Part shown: piece after piece, positions 32,801-45,522 of the stretch | Position numbering within the stretch: the first letter of the stretch is position 1 | Layout: every line of letters starts with the position of its first letter | Origin: Corynespora cassiicola | Lineage: Eukaryota > Ascomycota > Dothideomycetes > Pleosporales > Corynesporascaceae | Direction of reading: 5' to 3' | Assembly (NCBI GenBank): GCA_022059125.1 | Contig: JAEUWY010000005.1 | Coordinates: forward strand, 2,232,001 to 2,296,000 | Length of the DNA: 64,000 bases | Position numbers and translations under genes: made by a program | Notes under the pieces: generated by a model | The model's input: the letters and a program-made list of their open reading frames with translations, nothing else | What the model was told of the DNA's origin: nothing | Databases searched by the model: none

Positions 32801-34922
32801 ATGGCGACGCCAACGCCCTCCACCAACACGCCGCAGAAGCACCTAGCCGCCTTCTCATCCCCCGCGCCCCGCAGCGTCCCGGCCATGATGAATTACGACT
32901 CACCCGCCGTGCTTAATATGCTCAGTGAAGGTGGTGTAGGCATGGGCATCAGCATGAGCGGTATGGGGATGAGCCAGTTGGGCCTCAGCGCAAGCGCCAT
33001 GGGACGCGCCGATGAAGACGAGAGGCGCCGGCGACTAGAAAACATCATCGTGACGCTAAAAGAGAAGCCGGGGCGCGTTGGCGAGGAGGGAATCGTTGCG
33101 CTGTGCAAGAAGGAGGGCATGGAGATTGATCGCGACAGTCCAGAGCCTGGCGTCCAGGTCCTGGTGCTGGCCATTGGGGCCGAGGCAATGTGCGAGGTTT
33201 GTCGCGTTCGCGCGCTTGGGCAATCGCAAGTATGCTGATAATTTCCAGGTCACTCTGCGGAACGGCGAAGTCGAGAGCGTAAATCTACAATTGGCATCTG
33301 ACAGCGAGGAGGACAACATGTTTGCCGAAACTGGGTCGAAGATCTTACTCAAGAATTTAAAGCCGCTCCCGGGGCAGTCGAAGATCAACCTCACGCTCGA
33401 ACGCTTTTCCCAGAACCTGGACAGTCTCTTGCGCATGGACAAGCTCAGTGCAGAGAACGGGGGGGTAAAGTGCTACAAGGCCATATTTCGAGTCTATGCA
33501 AGCTTGAGGAAGCTGTTTGAGCACGAAAAGAAACTGGCGCTGGACATCCTGGGGGCAAATACACCATACTCTGGACAGAAGGCAGAGAGGAAAGTGCTCT
33601 GCGAAAAGAGCGGTCGGCCCCGGATCAATGCCGGCTCGTGCTTGGGGCTCTCCCTCGAATATTGGATGGATCGCCGACATTTGATTACGAGGAAATCGCA
33701 GGATTCTTCGTCTTCAAAGGGTAAGGAGAAGATGGATATCGATTCTGGCGCCGTGGAGGACGATCCAGAAGGCGCCGACCACAACACGAACAAAATCTAC
33801 TCTTTGGTTATTGAGTGCGAGTCATCACCATCCTCCATGTACACTCCGATTCGGATACCGGACTCTTGGATATCGGAGAATATTGAGAAGGCTCCCGATG
33901 CGCAAGATGTCAACATCGATAATATTCTGTTAAACACCTCCCAGATCGACTGGCTAGATCCCAAGCCAACGTATTTGGAAGCTTCTGCACCAGAAGGCGA
34001 CCACGATGCTATGAACCTGGATGCCGGGCCAGGGCGCTTACCCAACATTCGGTTTGTGGCAAAGTTTAACCCGCCCCTGGTCGTGCCGTTATCTGTTTGG
34101 ATTAACCTTCACCAATCGGTCGGGCTTAATATCACTCCCCAGGACGTTCGCGCTACCACGTTTGTGGGTCTTGCCATTCGTCCGAGCGAACCTGACCCAG
34201 GAATGAACGTCACGGGGGCCGAGAGCACTCCCGAAGTACGGAGCAAAAAGACGGTGCTCGTGAAGAGCGTTGAAGGCAAGGAAGAAGAAAGGCAACACAC
34301 CTGCTCGCTCCTGACGCCAAAGACGGAATATTCGCGCACGCTGGAGAGCCTTCCATTCCACCATCCCCGCCAGCTGGTCGAGATCCTGCCAACACTCCGG
34401 CAATACGCATTTACGACCTCCCTACTCAAGCACACCTTCCACTCACCCAATCAAACACCTCTATTTCCATCCCAAAAGACGCCTACAAGCCCCCTTTCTC
34501 CACCTATGACGCCCTCTCTCAACCCCTCACTTCCTATACATCTCGATCTCTCCCTGACTTACTCGCCTCCTGCTCCGCGCTTAACCCTACATCTCCCCCA
34601 TCCCGCCTCCACGCCCGCCAGCGCAGACTCCCCTTCTCCAACGGACCTCCTAGCCGCTCTCCTGGCGTCTCCATCTTCTCCTACTGTCATCAAGCCCCCG
34701 CTCAAGGTCTCCTTGGAGGTCCTGAGCAATGCCGAGCTCATGGTTAGCGACCAGAATGTGTTGTCCGTGCCACCCGTTCAGCAGAACAAAGATGAGGATG
34801 TGGATATGGAGAGGGCACATGCGGTGACGGAGAAGCAGAAGAGGGTTGCTAGGGCGTTGGAGGTGTGTGGGGATCTTGGGATTTGGGGCGAGTGGTTGAG
34901 GAAGGAGGCTTCGAAGGTGTGA
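32801..34922 (+). CDS. MED1: Mediator of RNA polymerase II transcription subunit 1
   Basis: 689 aa, nuclear Mediator middle-module subunit. Exons: 32801-33196 and 33249-34922. The 52-bp intron has an unusual but acceptable GTTTGT donor and a TTCCAG acceptor, phase 0, and splicing joins AMCE to VTLRNGEVESVNL. Hallmarks of fungal Med1 are the early EDERRRRLENIIVTLKEKPGRVGEEGI, the segment LERFSQNLDSLLRMDKLSAENGG, and HHPRQLVEILPTLRQYAFTTSLL near residue 520. The extreme N-terminus is Ser/Pro/Met-rich and the region after about residue 550 is Pro/Ser-rich and probably disordered. Start chosen at the first ATG (MATPTPSTNTPQ). Confidence 0.9.
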
Positions 34923-37700
34923 GCGTGGATGTGAGAAGGTTGAGGGTCAGGGTGTAGCTAGCTGCGATGAAATCGAAACTATTTGAAGAATTTCCGTCCA
35001 GCGTATATCATGAACAACGCTGCCTAAGCTTTCGATGATGCATTGGTCTCGTATTTGTGTTGTTTGAGAAAATAGTGGACAGCTTAGCTAGGTAATGACG
35101 GTTCGTGATACTCGCTATGGTATGATTTTTGGAAATTTCGTCACGAGACTGTCATCATAGATTCTATTTTCCCGCTCAATCTAGCCTTACATTTGATCCA
35201 TCAACCATGAGAATACATCCTGCTTGGTTGATTTGCAAGTCCCTATGTCTTACATGTCCGTTTTATCTGGGCATGGACATGATGGCTGTGGCAATCCTAG
35301 TCAATGATACCCAAAAATAACCAGAGAATTACCACTCTAGTTTTACTCAGCTTCTCTTTGTCACTTCCCATGCGTCTATGTATACAACCAGACTTCCAAA
35401 TATGCCAATATGTGGTCAGTCGTTTTGTGTGATCGGACTTGCTCAGCTCAATATATCTTAGAATCGGCCGGGGGGAACTTCCTACCAGTTATTTCCCCCC
35501 TCTAATCGAAGCTGTAATCATTTCGAGGTAAATGAGGGGCACATGAAGGCTTGTTGATATCATGAAAGCTTCATGCGTAGGCCAAGGGGCAAAAGTAGCT
35601 TAGTGTATTGGGTTTCTTCCACCCTTTGGTATTAAATCGATGGAGAGGCCAAAAGAAGCATCGTCTCCGACTAGATCTCTTACTCGTGGCTTCACGGTAA
35701 GCTTAGAAACACAGACATCTACACAAGTCTATTGGCACGAGACCATGGAAGCTGATATCTGGCATAGGAAATCAAGGAGGTCCTCAAGTTTCATAAATTC
35801 TTGCATGCAAGCAACTGTGGTGAGTATATTACAAGGCTTTCAGCAAATCCATGTGAGACATATTCAGATAGAGCCGAGTTTTCTTCATGGTTATTGATAT
35901 CTCGAAGCCCTGTGGCAGAATATCAACCAAATAGTCTCTTTGTATTATCGAAGGAAAGATCGTCAAATCGGAGAGGTAATATGGTGACTCTGGCGTGTGA
36001 TGGCTTTTTTCTAGCAGAAAACTATGAATATAAGTACTCTTTGAAAGCTCTTTCAATTTTTGTTACGTGATGTTCAGACTTGATCATCATCCCTCGAGAG
36101 AGGGTCGTGGGGCTATATTATCCTTTCCTTTCGTTTAGAATGGCTTCACCACAACTCTCTGGGGTCTTTTGCTGTATATTCCATTCTTACAATAAGACGA
36201 AGAATGTTTTTTGGAAGCCGAGGCTAAGAAAAAACCACCGCTTCTAATCTGTAAAAGTTTTGGAGATCATCAGGGTGGGTGCTTCGGGTAATCTCCTTAC
36301 CTCGATATCTCCCCAAAAATCTCATGGAAAATTGTCGAGCGTACTCAAAAGCATAGTACTCAAAGGCCCCTGATAGAATGATGCATCTCCATATACCTGG
36401 TTCTTGGGAAATTATGGACTGTTCATGTTCTTTATGACTGAGATACTCGGATGATGACTGAGTTGAGAGATGCATCGCATAGTCGGACAAGTATAGCAGG
36501 AAAAAAATTGCAGCAGATACTTGAAGCACTGAGGTGATTCTTCCAAATAATATGTACCGGCTTTATGGCTCAATTTCGCACATTGACGGCTACTATAAGT
36601 ATCACAATGATATACATCCCAGCTCCTCACAATTTAATAGATTCGATGCTCACAAGACTGATATTTACAAGAAAGGAGAATATTCTGAGCTAATTACAAG
36701 ATTTAAGAGTAAATTTCATCTAGAAACCTGGTGTTTTATGTGGCCATTGCGCAGGTCGCCTCCGTACATTCAGGAAAGGATCTGTCCCACTTCGAATACC
36801 AAGACAATAGTATTCCCGCATACTAGACATTGCGGACACCTAATCTGTGCTTCTCAAAGCTTTATTCGGGTCAATTCTACGAATCAGTCTCTGGGACCTG
36901 CTTGTGGTGACTTTTCCTCCACAAATCAAGGTTTTGATGGTAGTCTCCTACAGTCAATTATGCCGAACAGTGTATCTTTATGTTTTTACGCAAAAACTAA
37001 TTATAAGGATTCTGAGCCATGATTTCCAAGATTTGAGAAAGCTTTCATAATTGAGCTACGATATTGTTCATCGGGCCTGCATTTCTGAGTAGGTCTGCAC
37101 GGATATCATTCATTTGTGTCAACGCCGTAGTACTGACGAGACATTTAAGCGGATTTCGTCGGCTATGAAATGTCTCCTGGTATTTAAGCGCTGGTGAAGC
37201 ACTTTGGTACGGTAAATGACATTTCAACGTGGAAAACGATGCCCGCTCTATGTGACCATGTAGCAATATGGACGAGAAATAGCCTAGATTAGGCTTTCTG
37301 GAAATAGAGTGATCGACACCAAGGATCTTTGTCCCGTCCTGGATACACAGAAACGCCAGCATCCTACTCGTCGAATTCAACGTGTGGAGTAAGTTGGAAT
37401 ATTGAAATTTCGCCGAACAAATAATGCACCATTTCAACAGTCAGGTAGCTTTATACATGTACGGTAATGACTTTCACAAAAGAAATCCCTCTCTGGGCGT
37501 TGGTATGATTTCCTGGCATATTAAGCCGTGGATTTTTAACTTTCTAGACGTTGATGAACATCCGACCAAGTCTCCGAGACCTTGACTCGTTAGGAACGTA
37601 CGCAATCGTATTGTGCGGCACCGCAGGTTGGATGCCCAACCACCAATTACTCCTCGGTCCCTTGGTTGATGATATATTACCGGCGCATACGCGTACAGAA
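34923..37700. other. AT-rich gene-free block
   Basis: Visually AT-rich compared with flanking genes and full of stop codons in all frames. Open frames have no motif. It may be decayed repeat sequence, but no transposon protein remnant or terminal repeat could be identified by eye. Confidence 0.5.
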
Positions 37701-40356
37701 TCTTTGATGTGATCAGCCCTTCGACCCCCCTTGACAACGTCTTTGACGCTAGGAGACCAAACCACGATACAATGGCAAGCCATGTTATGGCACCTACCCT
37801 CGCCGCAGCCCGTGCAAGACCGAGCAAAGGACCCTTTGATTTACGCCGCAAAGTGAATCCCCCCCAAGGCCCGACTTCGCCGCCCTACTCATCCGAACCA
37901 CCCCAATACTCGGCTCTTCCCATGGCAAAGCCATCGCCACAACCCTGCGGCGACGCATCATGCAACCGGATACCGCCATCTACCTCTCACTCCACCAGCC
38001 CACACCTCCACTTTGGCCAGAATTATTAGCCATGGAACAAGACCAGGTGAGACCAAACTAGACTAGACTAGAGCAGACCAGACCAGACCCTCTGCCGACC
38101 GACCGGCGCGCTGTCCTAGATTCTACGGTGAGCAAACGCAAGCCCGGCACGGCACGGCAAGGCAAGTAGAAACCCTCGGCCTCCCAACGAAGACCACGCT
38201 CCAAACCGTGCACCGCCGAACCACGCCCGCGCCGTCCGTCTGTCTCCCAATCTACCCTACCTGCCTCGCTACCTAGGTAGGCACGCATGCACCTCCCCCG
38301 ATCCGATCTCCCAACCACCGGACCGGTCAACGACTACGACGACGAGCGGAAGCAAAGGAAAGGAAAGGGACCCAAGCCCACCGGCCAACTAGCCGGCCAA
38401 CCAACCGTCCGTCCATGCTCCCTCCTCCCAACACATGGCAATCAATCCCCACCGCCGCCGCCGTCGCCGCAGCGCCCTCTGACATCCATACACGCACTAC
38501 ACGCAACCACTCCCCCTACGCACGCACGTCCCCCTTTTCGCCTCCTACGTACACGACCAGACCAGACCAGACCAGGCCCTCCACCTCTCCCTAACCCTAT
38601 CCAACCCACTCTACTAAATTTTAATTTTTTTTCTCTCGTCTGCTGGCGGCCCCGGGCCTTGGTGCTTGCCTGCTTGCTTGCTTGCCTGCCTGCTTGCTTG
38701 CCTGCTTGCTCGCTCGCTGCCACCCAATGCGCGTATTTTTAGCCCTAATTACCTAAATATTTCTGCACCAGGTTAGCGCGCCCAGGGCGGGCTTGGCGGG
38801 CTGGGGCACCGCAGCACCAAGGGGTTAGGCGGATTGCCTCTAGGGGTATGAGGGGCCTCATCATCGTGACAACTTTTTTTTTTTTCCCCCGCGCCGCACG
38901 TTCTTTGGAAGGAAAAAAAGACAGAGATAAGGGGGCGTCTGGCAAATGCGTGCGTGTATGTGCGTCTCGCCGCCGCCGCCGTCGGCGGATGGGATGGGTT
39001 TGGGCTTGGTTTGGGGTTGGGGTGGGACAGGGAAGATTCTGTGTGGTCAGGTTGTGGAGCTTTTGTGTACCGCTGTTTTGAAGGGTTGGGTTTTTTATTG
39101 TTTTCGAAACGGGGTGCGCGAATTAATGGGTGCTTTCTGGGAGAACGTGTATCGTGATGATGATGTGCTTGGGGGGTGTATGAGTCGAAGGTTGGGAAAC
39201 TTTTCTTTAGGCGGGTGGGTGGGGAGGCAGGTAGGCGTCGGTTGGTCGGTCGCCAGACAAGGGACTGCGCATGGGGTGGAGCGGAGTCCCCGCAGATCAG
39301 ATCACGCCCGTATCGAACTGGTTGCTCTCTTGCTTGCCCTGGCAACGGCGGACCTGGAAGAAAAAAAACGCTCGTTCCGATCTGGACAAGGGAACGGATG
39401 GGCCAAGCCGGTGCATGGTTTCAATATGAGGCTTTGGACATGGACATGCATGCGCCGCAACCTTGGAGACGTGTCAAGCCGTCAGGCAATAGTCGGCGGG
39501 GGCGTGGACGATGCACGCGCAGAGTGTGTGCATGCGCCGCGGCGGCGCTGTAGAGGGCTGCCAAAAAAAAAAGGCCTGCAGCTGCCAAAGCAGACAAATG
39601 CCTCAACGGACGGACGTGTCAGTCAAATGTCAATCGTGATGTGACAAGTGTTGTAGCGCGGTTAGAGCCGGGTGTGTCAAGTCGCCCTGCCCAAGCTTTC
39701 TTCCTGTGCCATTGACGACGACATGCCACTTGCTGGACGGACTGCACGGTCGTGCATGAAGGAAATGGGACGGAAGGTTTCGCTACTCCAGCGACCGTCA
39801 TGGGAACGCAACCCAGAGGTACTTTCCAGAACAATGCTCCGAGGCTATTGTGATGTGACGTGCATGCCCCAGACGGTTTAGCGGTCAATCTGGCGGTGTC
39901 TATCCTACAACCACAATAGACGCCCACCCATGTGAGTTTGCGCTAGTCGGCCACCAGCACATCCTACTCTACACCTACAGACAGGGGCAATCAATCATGC
40001 ACTACACCTAGGCTGGCGTCCATCACATGCATCAGCATTAGCAGCAACAGCAGCAGCAACAACATCACAATGCACCAAGATGACGTTGAATTTCAATGGT
40101 TCCATTCATCTCATGTCTAGATTACATGTCATTGTGCCATGCACAACTCCACTCCATGTCACTTCCAAGTCGGTCGAGGGGGTATGATTGAGGGTGAGGG
40201 TGAATTACAGGAGGTTCGGGGTGGAGGTAGAGGATTCGGCAAGGACCAGGACTGGCCCAAGCCAGACAGAGTCTATTCCGCTCTGATACTGCCGTGATAT
40301 CGTGGTCTAAGGAACTAGGAAAAGGAAAAGGGGGTATGGTAGAAGGGAAACATTTT
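37701..40356. other. GC/CT-rich low-complexity gene-free block
   Basis: It follows the AT-rich block sharply. It holds GACCA/GACTA pentamer runs (about 38040-38091 and 38555-38578), a TGCC/TGCT tetramer run, poly-T and poly-A tracts, and CAG/CAA triplets near 40044-40065. Long open frames here have skewed composition on both strands and are not called. The right end is the presumed 3' UTR of glutamine synthetase. Confidence 0.5.
38661..38719 (+). repeat. Tetranucleotide microsatellite (TGCT/TGCC)n
   Basis: About 14 tetramer units alternating TGCT and TGCC, ending in CGCT units. Confidence 0.85.
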
Positions 40357-42021
40357 TTAAGGCTTAGCAACGGGGACAATCGTCTCCAGCTCGACGTGGT
40401 CGGCCTTCTTGGCGAACCTGGCAATGTCGGCGCCCTCGACCTTGCCGCAGAGCGTCTCGACGACGATGCCCGTGACCTGGTAGGGGTCGGCGTTGGAGGC
40501 AGGGCGACGGTCCTCGAAGTAGCCCTTGCCGTCCTGGGCGACAGCGCGGGGAACACGGACCGAGGAGCCACGGTTGGCGACGCCCCAGCTGAACTTGTCG
40601 TACGAAGACGTCTCGTGGGCACCAGTCATGCGGAGCTGGTTGTCCTCGCCGTAGACGGCCATGTGGTCGGCCTGGCGGGCGGCGAGCTTCTCCATGGCGG
40701 CCTCGATGTGCTTCATGCCACCGTCCTCACGCATCTCCTTGGAGGAGACGTTGGTGTGGAGGCCGGCACCGTTCCAGTCGCCGGGAATGGGCTTGGGGGC
40801 GAAGGTGACCTTGACGCCGAACTCCTCGGCAACACGGTGGAGGAGGAAACGGGACATCCAGAGCTGATCGCCGACTGTTACGTCATTAGCCACCAGTCGC
40901 TCGGACGGATTCGGGTTAGGCTCGGTACTTACGCTCAATGCCCTCGCAGGGGCCGACCTGGTACTCCCACTGGCCGGGCATGACCTCAGCGTTGGTGCCA
41001 GAAATGTTGATGCCGGCGTACAGGCAGGCCTTGTAGTGGGCCTCGACGATGTCACGGCCAAAGACCTTGCCGGTGCCAACACCGCAGTAGTAGGGGCCCT
41101 GAGGAGCAGGGAAGCCACCCTTGGGCCAGCCGTACGGCCAGCCGTCCTGGGCGAGGAGGGTGTACTCCTGCTCGAGACCGAACCAGAACTCGTGCTTGGC
41201 GTGCTCAGCCATCACGATGGCAGCATCGTGGCGGAAGTTGTAGGCGTTGGGCTTGCCGTCCGAGCCGTACGTCTCGCACATGACGAGCACGTTCTCGCCG
41301 CCCTGGAAGGGGTGGGGGTAGTAGGCGACGGGGCGCAGGTAGACATCAGAGTTGTTGCCGGGAGCCTGGCCGGTAGAGGAGCCGTCAAAGTTCCATTCGG
41401 GGAGGTCTGACACGGCCGAGGGCTTCTTGTCGAGCGTCTGCGAGGGTCAGCAGCGGTTCCGATGGTGCATGCAAGTGCAAACGCAGCGTGTGCGCGGTGT
41501 GGAATTGGCCCAAACGGGCAAACGAAGCCTGTCGTCACGCAAGGGGGGGTCAGTGGGCTGGGCTGCAGTGGTGTGCGGTCTGCGATGCTTATCGCGGGGC
41601 GGGCGATAAGCCATCGCTAGGCCAAACACGACCCAACCCAACACCCCCTGGGCGATTGGCGGCGCATGAGGTCACACAAGCGCGGCGAACACCACGGCCT
41701 TTCTAGAAGGGCTTGGTGGAGTGGGTATGGCGGGACTAGCGGGACTGCGGGATCGCGCTCACCTTGGATTTTGAGCGAAGGCCGTTGGAGCCGTCGATCC
41801 AGACGTATTCGGCGATGACCTTGCTGCCCTGGGGCAGGTCGAGGAACTTCTTGAGCTGCAGAGGAGCCGTCAGCGGGGGTGCACACGCGAGCAAGCTTGG
41901 GCGAAGGGAGCACCACTTACGTTCTCGGTCTTGGAGACAATTGTTGATTCAGACTGCACACTGTGTGAGCGGGGCATTCTTGCCGGTGTTGATGGCGGGA
42001 AATTGGCAGGGAACCTACCAT
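40357..42021 (-). CDS. glnA: Glutamine synthetase (eukaryotic GSII type)
   Basis: 383 aa cytosolic enzyme forming glutamine from glutamate, ammonia and ATP. Exons: 42021-42019 (only the ATG), 41953-41921, 41855-41763, 41437-40933 and 40874-40357, with introns of 65, 65, 325 and 58 bp. The product begins M then [11 protein letters not shown], then [22 protein letters not shown]. Motifs: [73 protein letters not shown]. These cover the metal, ATP and glutamate sites. If intron 1 were retained, an in-frame ATG at 41977 would give an N-terminus starting MPRSHSVQ. The third intron is unusually long and carries a GATA palindrome. GATA elements also lie upstream. Codon use is strongly C-biased, as in highly expressed genes. 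Confidence 0.93.
41588..41610. promoter_or_regulatory. Inverted GATA pair inside glutamine synthetase intron 3
   Basis: CTTATCGC (41588-41595), 7-bp GC spacer, GCGATAAG (41603-41610): a perfect 8-bp inverted repeat holding two opposed GATAAG cores. GATA is the core bound by AreA/NIT2-type nitrogen regulators in ascomycetes (family knowledge). Function here is inferred. Confidence 0.5.
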
Positions 42022-45000
42022 GGCTGCGGTATGTGTGTGTGGAGGGTGGAGGGTGGTGGTGAGGTGGTGACAGAGGTGACAGAGGTGAGATCAAGAAGAG
42101 TCTCGTGGGTCGAAGCAACTGCGGTGGAGGTGGGATGCGAAGTGAGGAGGGGAGCAGAGGGCCAGGGCGATAAGAGGGCTTAAGTAGTCGTCTGGGGAAT
42201 TGGTCGTTTGTGGCGACGGTTTCTGGGTAGATAGATACCCTGTCACCATGGCCGGCGCGCGCCAAGACAGGCTCCGGACAGCGTCTGCTAGGTGGGATGT
42301 GAAGAAGCAATGCATGCCCCCCCCAAGCCCAAGCGGCAGCCCACTCTGCCTAGTGCCATTACCGCTGTTGAACCGCTGGCCTGGGTATCGCCCGCCCAAT
42401 CCACGCCGCGGCATTTCCCCCTTACACAGCAGCGCCGCCCTGGCACTGGCCTGGCAACTCCGGCCTTCCCTTTGTCCAGCTCCAGCGTGGCTGTGGGGAG
42501 TCGCGGGCACGCCTGGCTCGCCTGGCTCACCTGGCTCACACAATAAACGCACGGCTCCGCTCAGCCTCTTTACCGGCTTTGGCCGCTCTGTGCCTGGATA
42601 CTGTCGCCCGCCCAAACCACGCAGCGCTGCTGCTGCTGCTAAAATTAACCCGTGTCACCGGCCACTGCTCGACGGCCGTGCTCACACCGCTCCCCAGCCT
42701 CTGTTACGAAACCTCGCCCTGTACTCCACCGTGGAGATGCGCGGCCCTGTAAACTATTACCTGAAGCTACAGGGGATCCTCCAGTCTCCATGCGGACGCG
42801 CGCATCGGTTGCCTCGACACGACCCTGCAGCGGAGCGGACTGTCCTTCTATCAGCGGGGCACCGCTGATAAGGAGAAGTGGCGTCCAAACGCTCGGCTCC
42901 ATCGTCCCATCGTCGCCCAGTGCCCCGTGTTGCTTCGAGTCAAAAAAACCTCACCCCGTCAGCCTGCCCATTCATGACCCATGATTCCATTAACAAATCG
43001 GGCAGAAAAAACCCAGACGCCCCTTACTGTGCTGTGCGTACCTGCAGTGCGCCGTCTGCCTGGCCGATGAGCTGTACCGACTGTCGTCGAATTAATTTAT
43101 CGCGCTTGTCTGGGGATCCGGCGGCCGCGGGGCGGGTCCTGGCTCCTCACACATGCATCTCGAACCTGTCAATCCTCCCCAACAGCCATGCGCGTTTGGG
43201 GCGTTCGAGGCGTGAAACCGACCCGGCTCAGGCTACCTGGGGCCGCCCCAAAAGCATGGCCCACGCTGATCTGATCCGTTCTTCCAGCGCCCGTCCTGCA
43301 GCCCGATAGAGCCATCGTGGGCTTGTCGCAGAGCCCTATCTATGCCCCCCCCCCCGTTCGGCGAATTGGAGCTGCCTCGATTGCAAATGCTCGCGACGTG
43401 ACTGCATTCCATTACCTTTTTCCCCCAGCTTCTCCTCGCTCCGACCCCACGACGTGAATAATGCCGTGATTCTGCATTCCGTCGCGAAGCACCCGCGTCT
43501 AAAAAAGCCGCATGTCGACAGGCATGCGGGACGATCGTTCGCCGAGCTGCCCGAAGTCGGTGGCCAGAAAGTTGTGGGGACGGCCGCTAACGCGTTGGGC
43601 CAGAGATAACAGCCACCCATGATTAAATTTTATTCGTAATGCCCGCCGCGCCATTTTGCGCCTTTGTGATGACTTTGTGTCAGCCGATAGGGCACTGGAG
43701 CTCCTCTTGTGCCGGCAAATTTGTGAAAATGCCTGGGGAGGCACAGTGGGCGACGACGACACTGTAGAGGGCAAGATATTGCACGCCGGTTCGACATGTC
43801 GACATATTTGTGGCGGTGTCAGGCTCGCGGACGTTTTGATACCGCATTTGGCTAGCGCATATGCCACGTGCTTTGTCATTCTCCCCCCCTGGGTATGGGC
43901 CTATCTCCCCATCTCGAAGCTGAGGCGATCACTGAAGATGGGGTCTGTGGTTGGAGCGCTGGTTCAACGGCGCTGGGCTTGGTATCCCCAGATAGCTTTC
44001 TTGATTGGAACCGTTGCGCTGCCTGATCCAAAGTTCCAACAGATAATGGAATTGCCCTTCATCGCGGCTGAGGATTCCAGCCAAACCTTGTTCCCGCGCC
44101 TCTTTTGACCCAGAAGCTTCACGCGGCCATGTTGACGAACAGCCTCATGGATGAACGAATGTCCTGGCGCTCCTTCCCCCCTCGTTCTCGTGTGGGAACC
44201 CTTGCGCGACTCTACCCCGGATTTCCACATGGGCGATGGGATAGCATCCTCATCGAAGCCCAGACGCATTGACACCCCCCTCAACGGTTTCATTTTGGCG
44301 AGGTGGCAAAAGAAGATTGTACCTGCAGCAGATTGCCCGGCTGTGCAAGGAGGGGGACCGTTGGAGACAGGGCTCAGGCAATGTTGGGATACGACCGGAT
44401 CGCCGGGAGCTAAGACAGTGGATGGTAGTGCCGGTGAATTGGAAATCTGGGGTACGGGTGTTATCGAGACGTAAGGGGTGTCTGACGTGCATTTCGTCCT
44501 TGGGCGATGCTCTGCGACTTGGTTAGTCATGTCGATTGCAAACAGTGACCTGGAAGCCTCTCACTCAATGCATGATTGTCTTCGGACATTTCGCCATTGG
44601 TCTGCGTCATGATATGCATATGGAGCCATAATCTTCGGGACAAACCGTAGGCGTCGTTCCGGCTCCGACAGCGCTGAGTGAACGGACGTCGTTCGACAAC
44701 AGAACCCCTACCTTGGCAAGGCTGTTGTAAGTGCCCCGAGCTCTGGTGTGGGGGCACAGATAAACATCCGCCTTGCATAGAGGACTCTGAGCCTCGACTC
44801 AGGATGTGCCAGGGTATCCCACGTGACTGATGTGGAGTTTGTCGTACACTGGCGGTAAAGAGCCTTGGGTACCCGCTGGCCTCGTTCGACGCCATCCACC
44901 ATCCACCACCACGGAAAAGTTTGCTGCACTAATCCAGCTTAGTTTGCCAACGCGCCCTGCCTTGCCGCTTCTCATGGGCCAGTCCGCAATTCTTTAACAA

Positions 45001-45522
45001 CTCTTGGCGAATATTCTTCATTCGTAATCCCCTTCTCGGGATGCCTCGGGCTGCACTCTGCGGTGCGTCGCATGTTTTTCCCAATGGCCACCACCGCCTT
45101 CGGGCTTCGCTTCTTGGTGTAAGACACCCCTGTGTGGGAACTTGATGATGCCCGTTGGCAAAATTGTTTTGGCCAATAGTCGATGGGTTGCGCGACAGCA
45201 GACTAGGCTTCTCAACGGCATTGTGTACAGGTCGGAATCAATTCGGGTGAAACATCTCGTTCGCTTGCCGCTGGCAGACACTGGTGTCCAAACATTATGA
45301 AGAGACATGGTAGGCGACGCAGTGTTGCCTACACTGATGGCATTATCGCTATGGACTAAGCAGTCAGCGTACAATGCTCTCCAAGTTTGTAGGTGGACAT
45401 ATGAACCGACAACGTTTCCTTTGCTGCTTGCTCCATACATATAGAAAGCGAACCATCTTCCATGGTAAACTGAGCTCAATTATCTTGACTTCGCATGTGT
45501 CATCATCAGCTATCCAGACAAC
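42022..45522. other. Intergenic, no gene recognised
   Basis: About 3.5 kb. The first kilobase is the glutamine synthetase upstream region, GC-rich and C-rich. A poly-C tract lies at about 43345. Several open frames of 100-220 codons overlap on opposite strands, lack motifs and are not called. Confidence 0.4.
42169..42237. promoter_or_regulatory. GATA cluster upstream of glutamine synthetase
   Basis: GATAAG at 42169-42174 and two tandem GATA cores in TAGATAGATACC (42228-42239), 150-220 bp upstream of the ATG at 42021. Another GATAAG lies at 42867-42872. Suggests nitrogen control, not proven. Confidence 0.4.

Noticed and set aside
37709..38029. Plus-strand open frame of 106 codons, Pro-rich
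   Set aside because: Starts with GTG, the first ATG is at 37772, and no motif or conserved pattern is visible.
38287..38742. Plus-strand open frame of 151 codons
   Set aside because: Low-complexity CT-rich DNA and a tetramer microsatellite; no motif.
40294..40983. Long plus-strand open frame of 229 codons
   Set aside because: It is antisense to the glutamine synthetase exons, whose family motifs are unambiguous; an effect of strong C/G third-position bias.
42200..42868. Plus-strand open frame of 222 codons
   Set aside because: Low-complexity, C-rich upstream region of glutamine synthetase; opposite strand equally open.
43656..44108. Plus-strand open frame of 150 codons
   Set aside because: Overlapped by a minus-strand frame, with no motif and no supporting neighbour.
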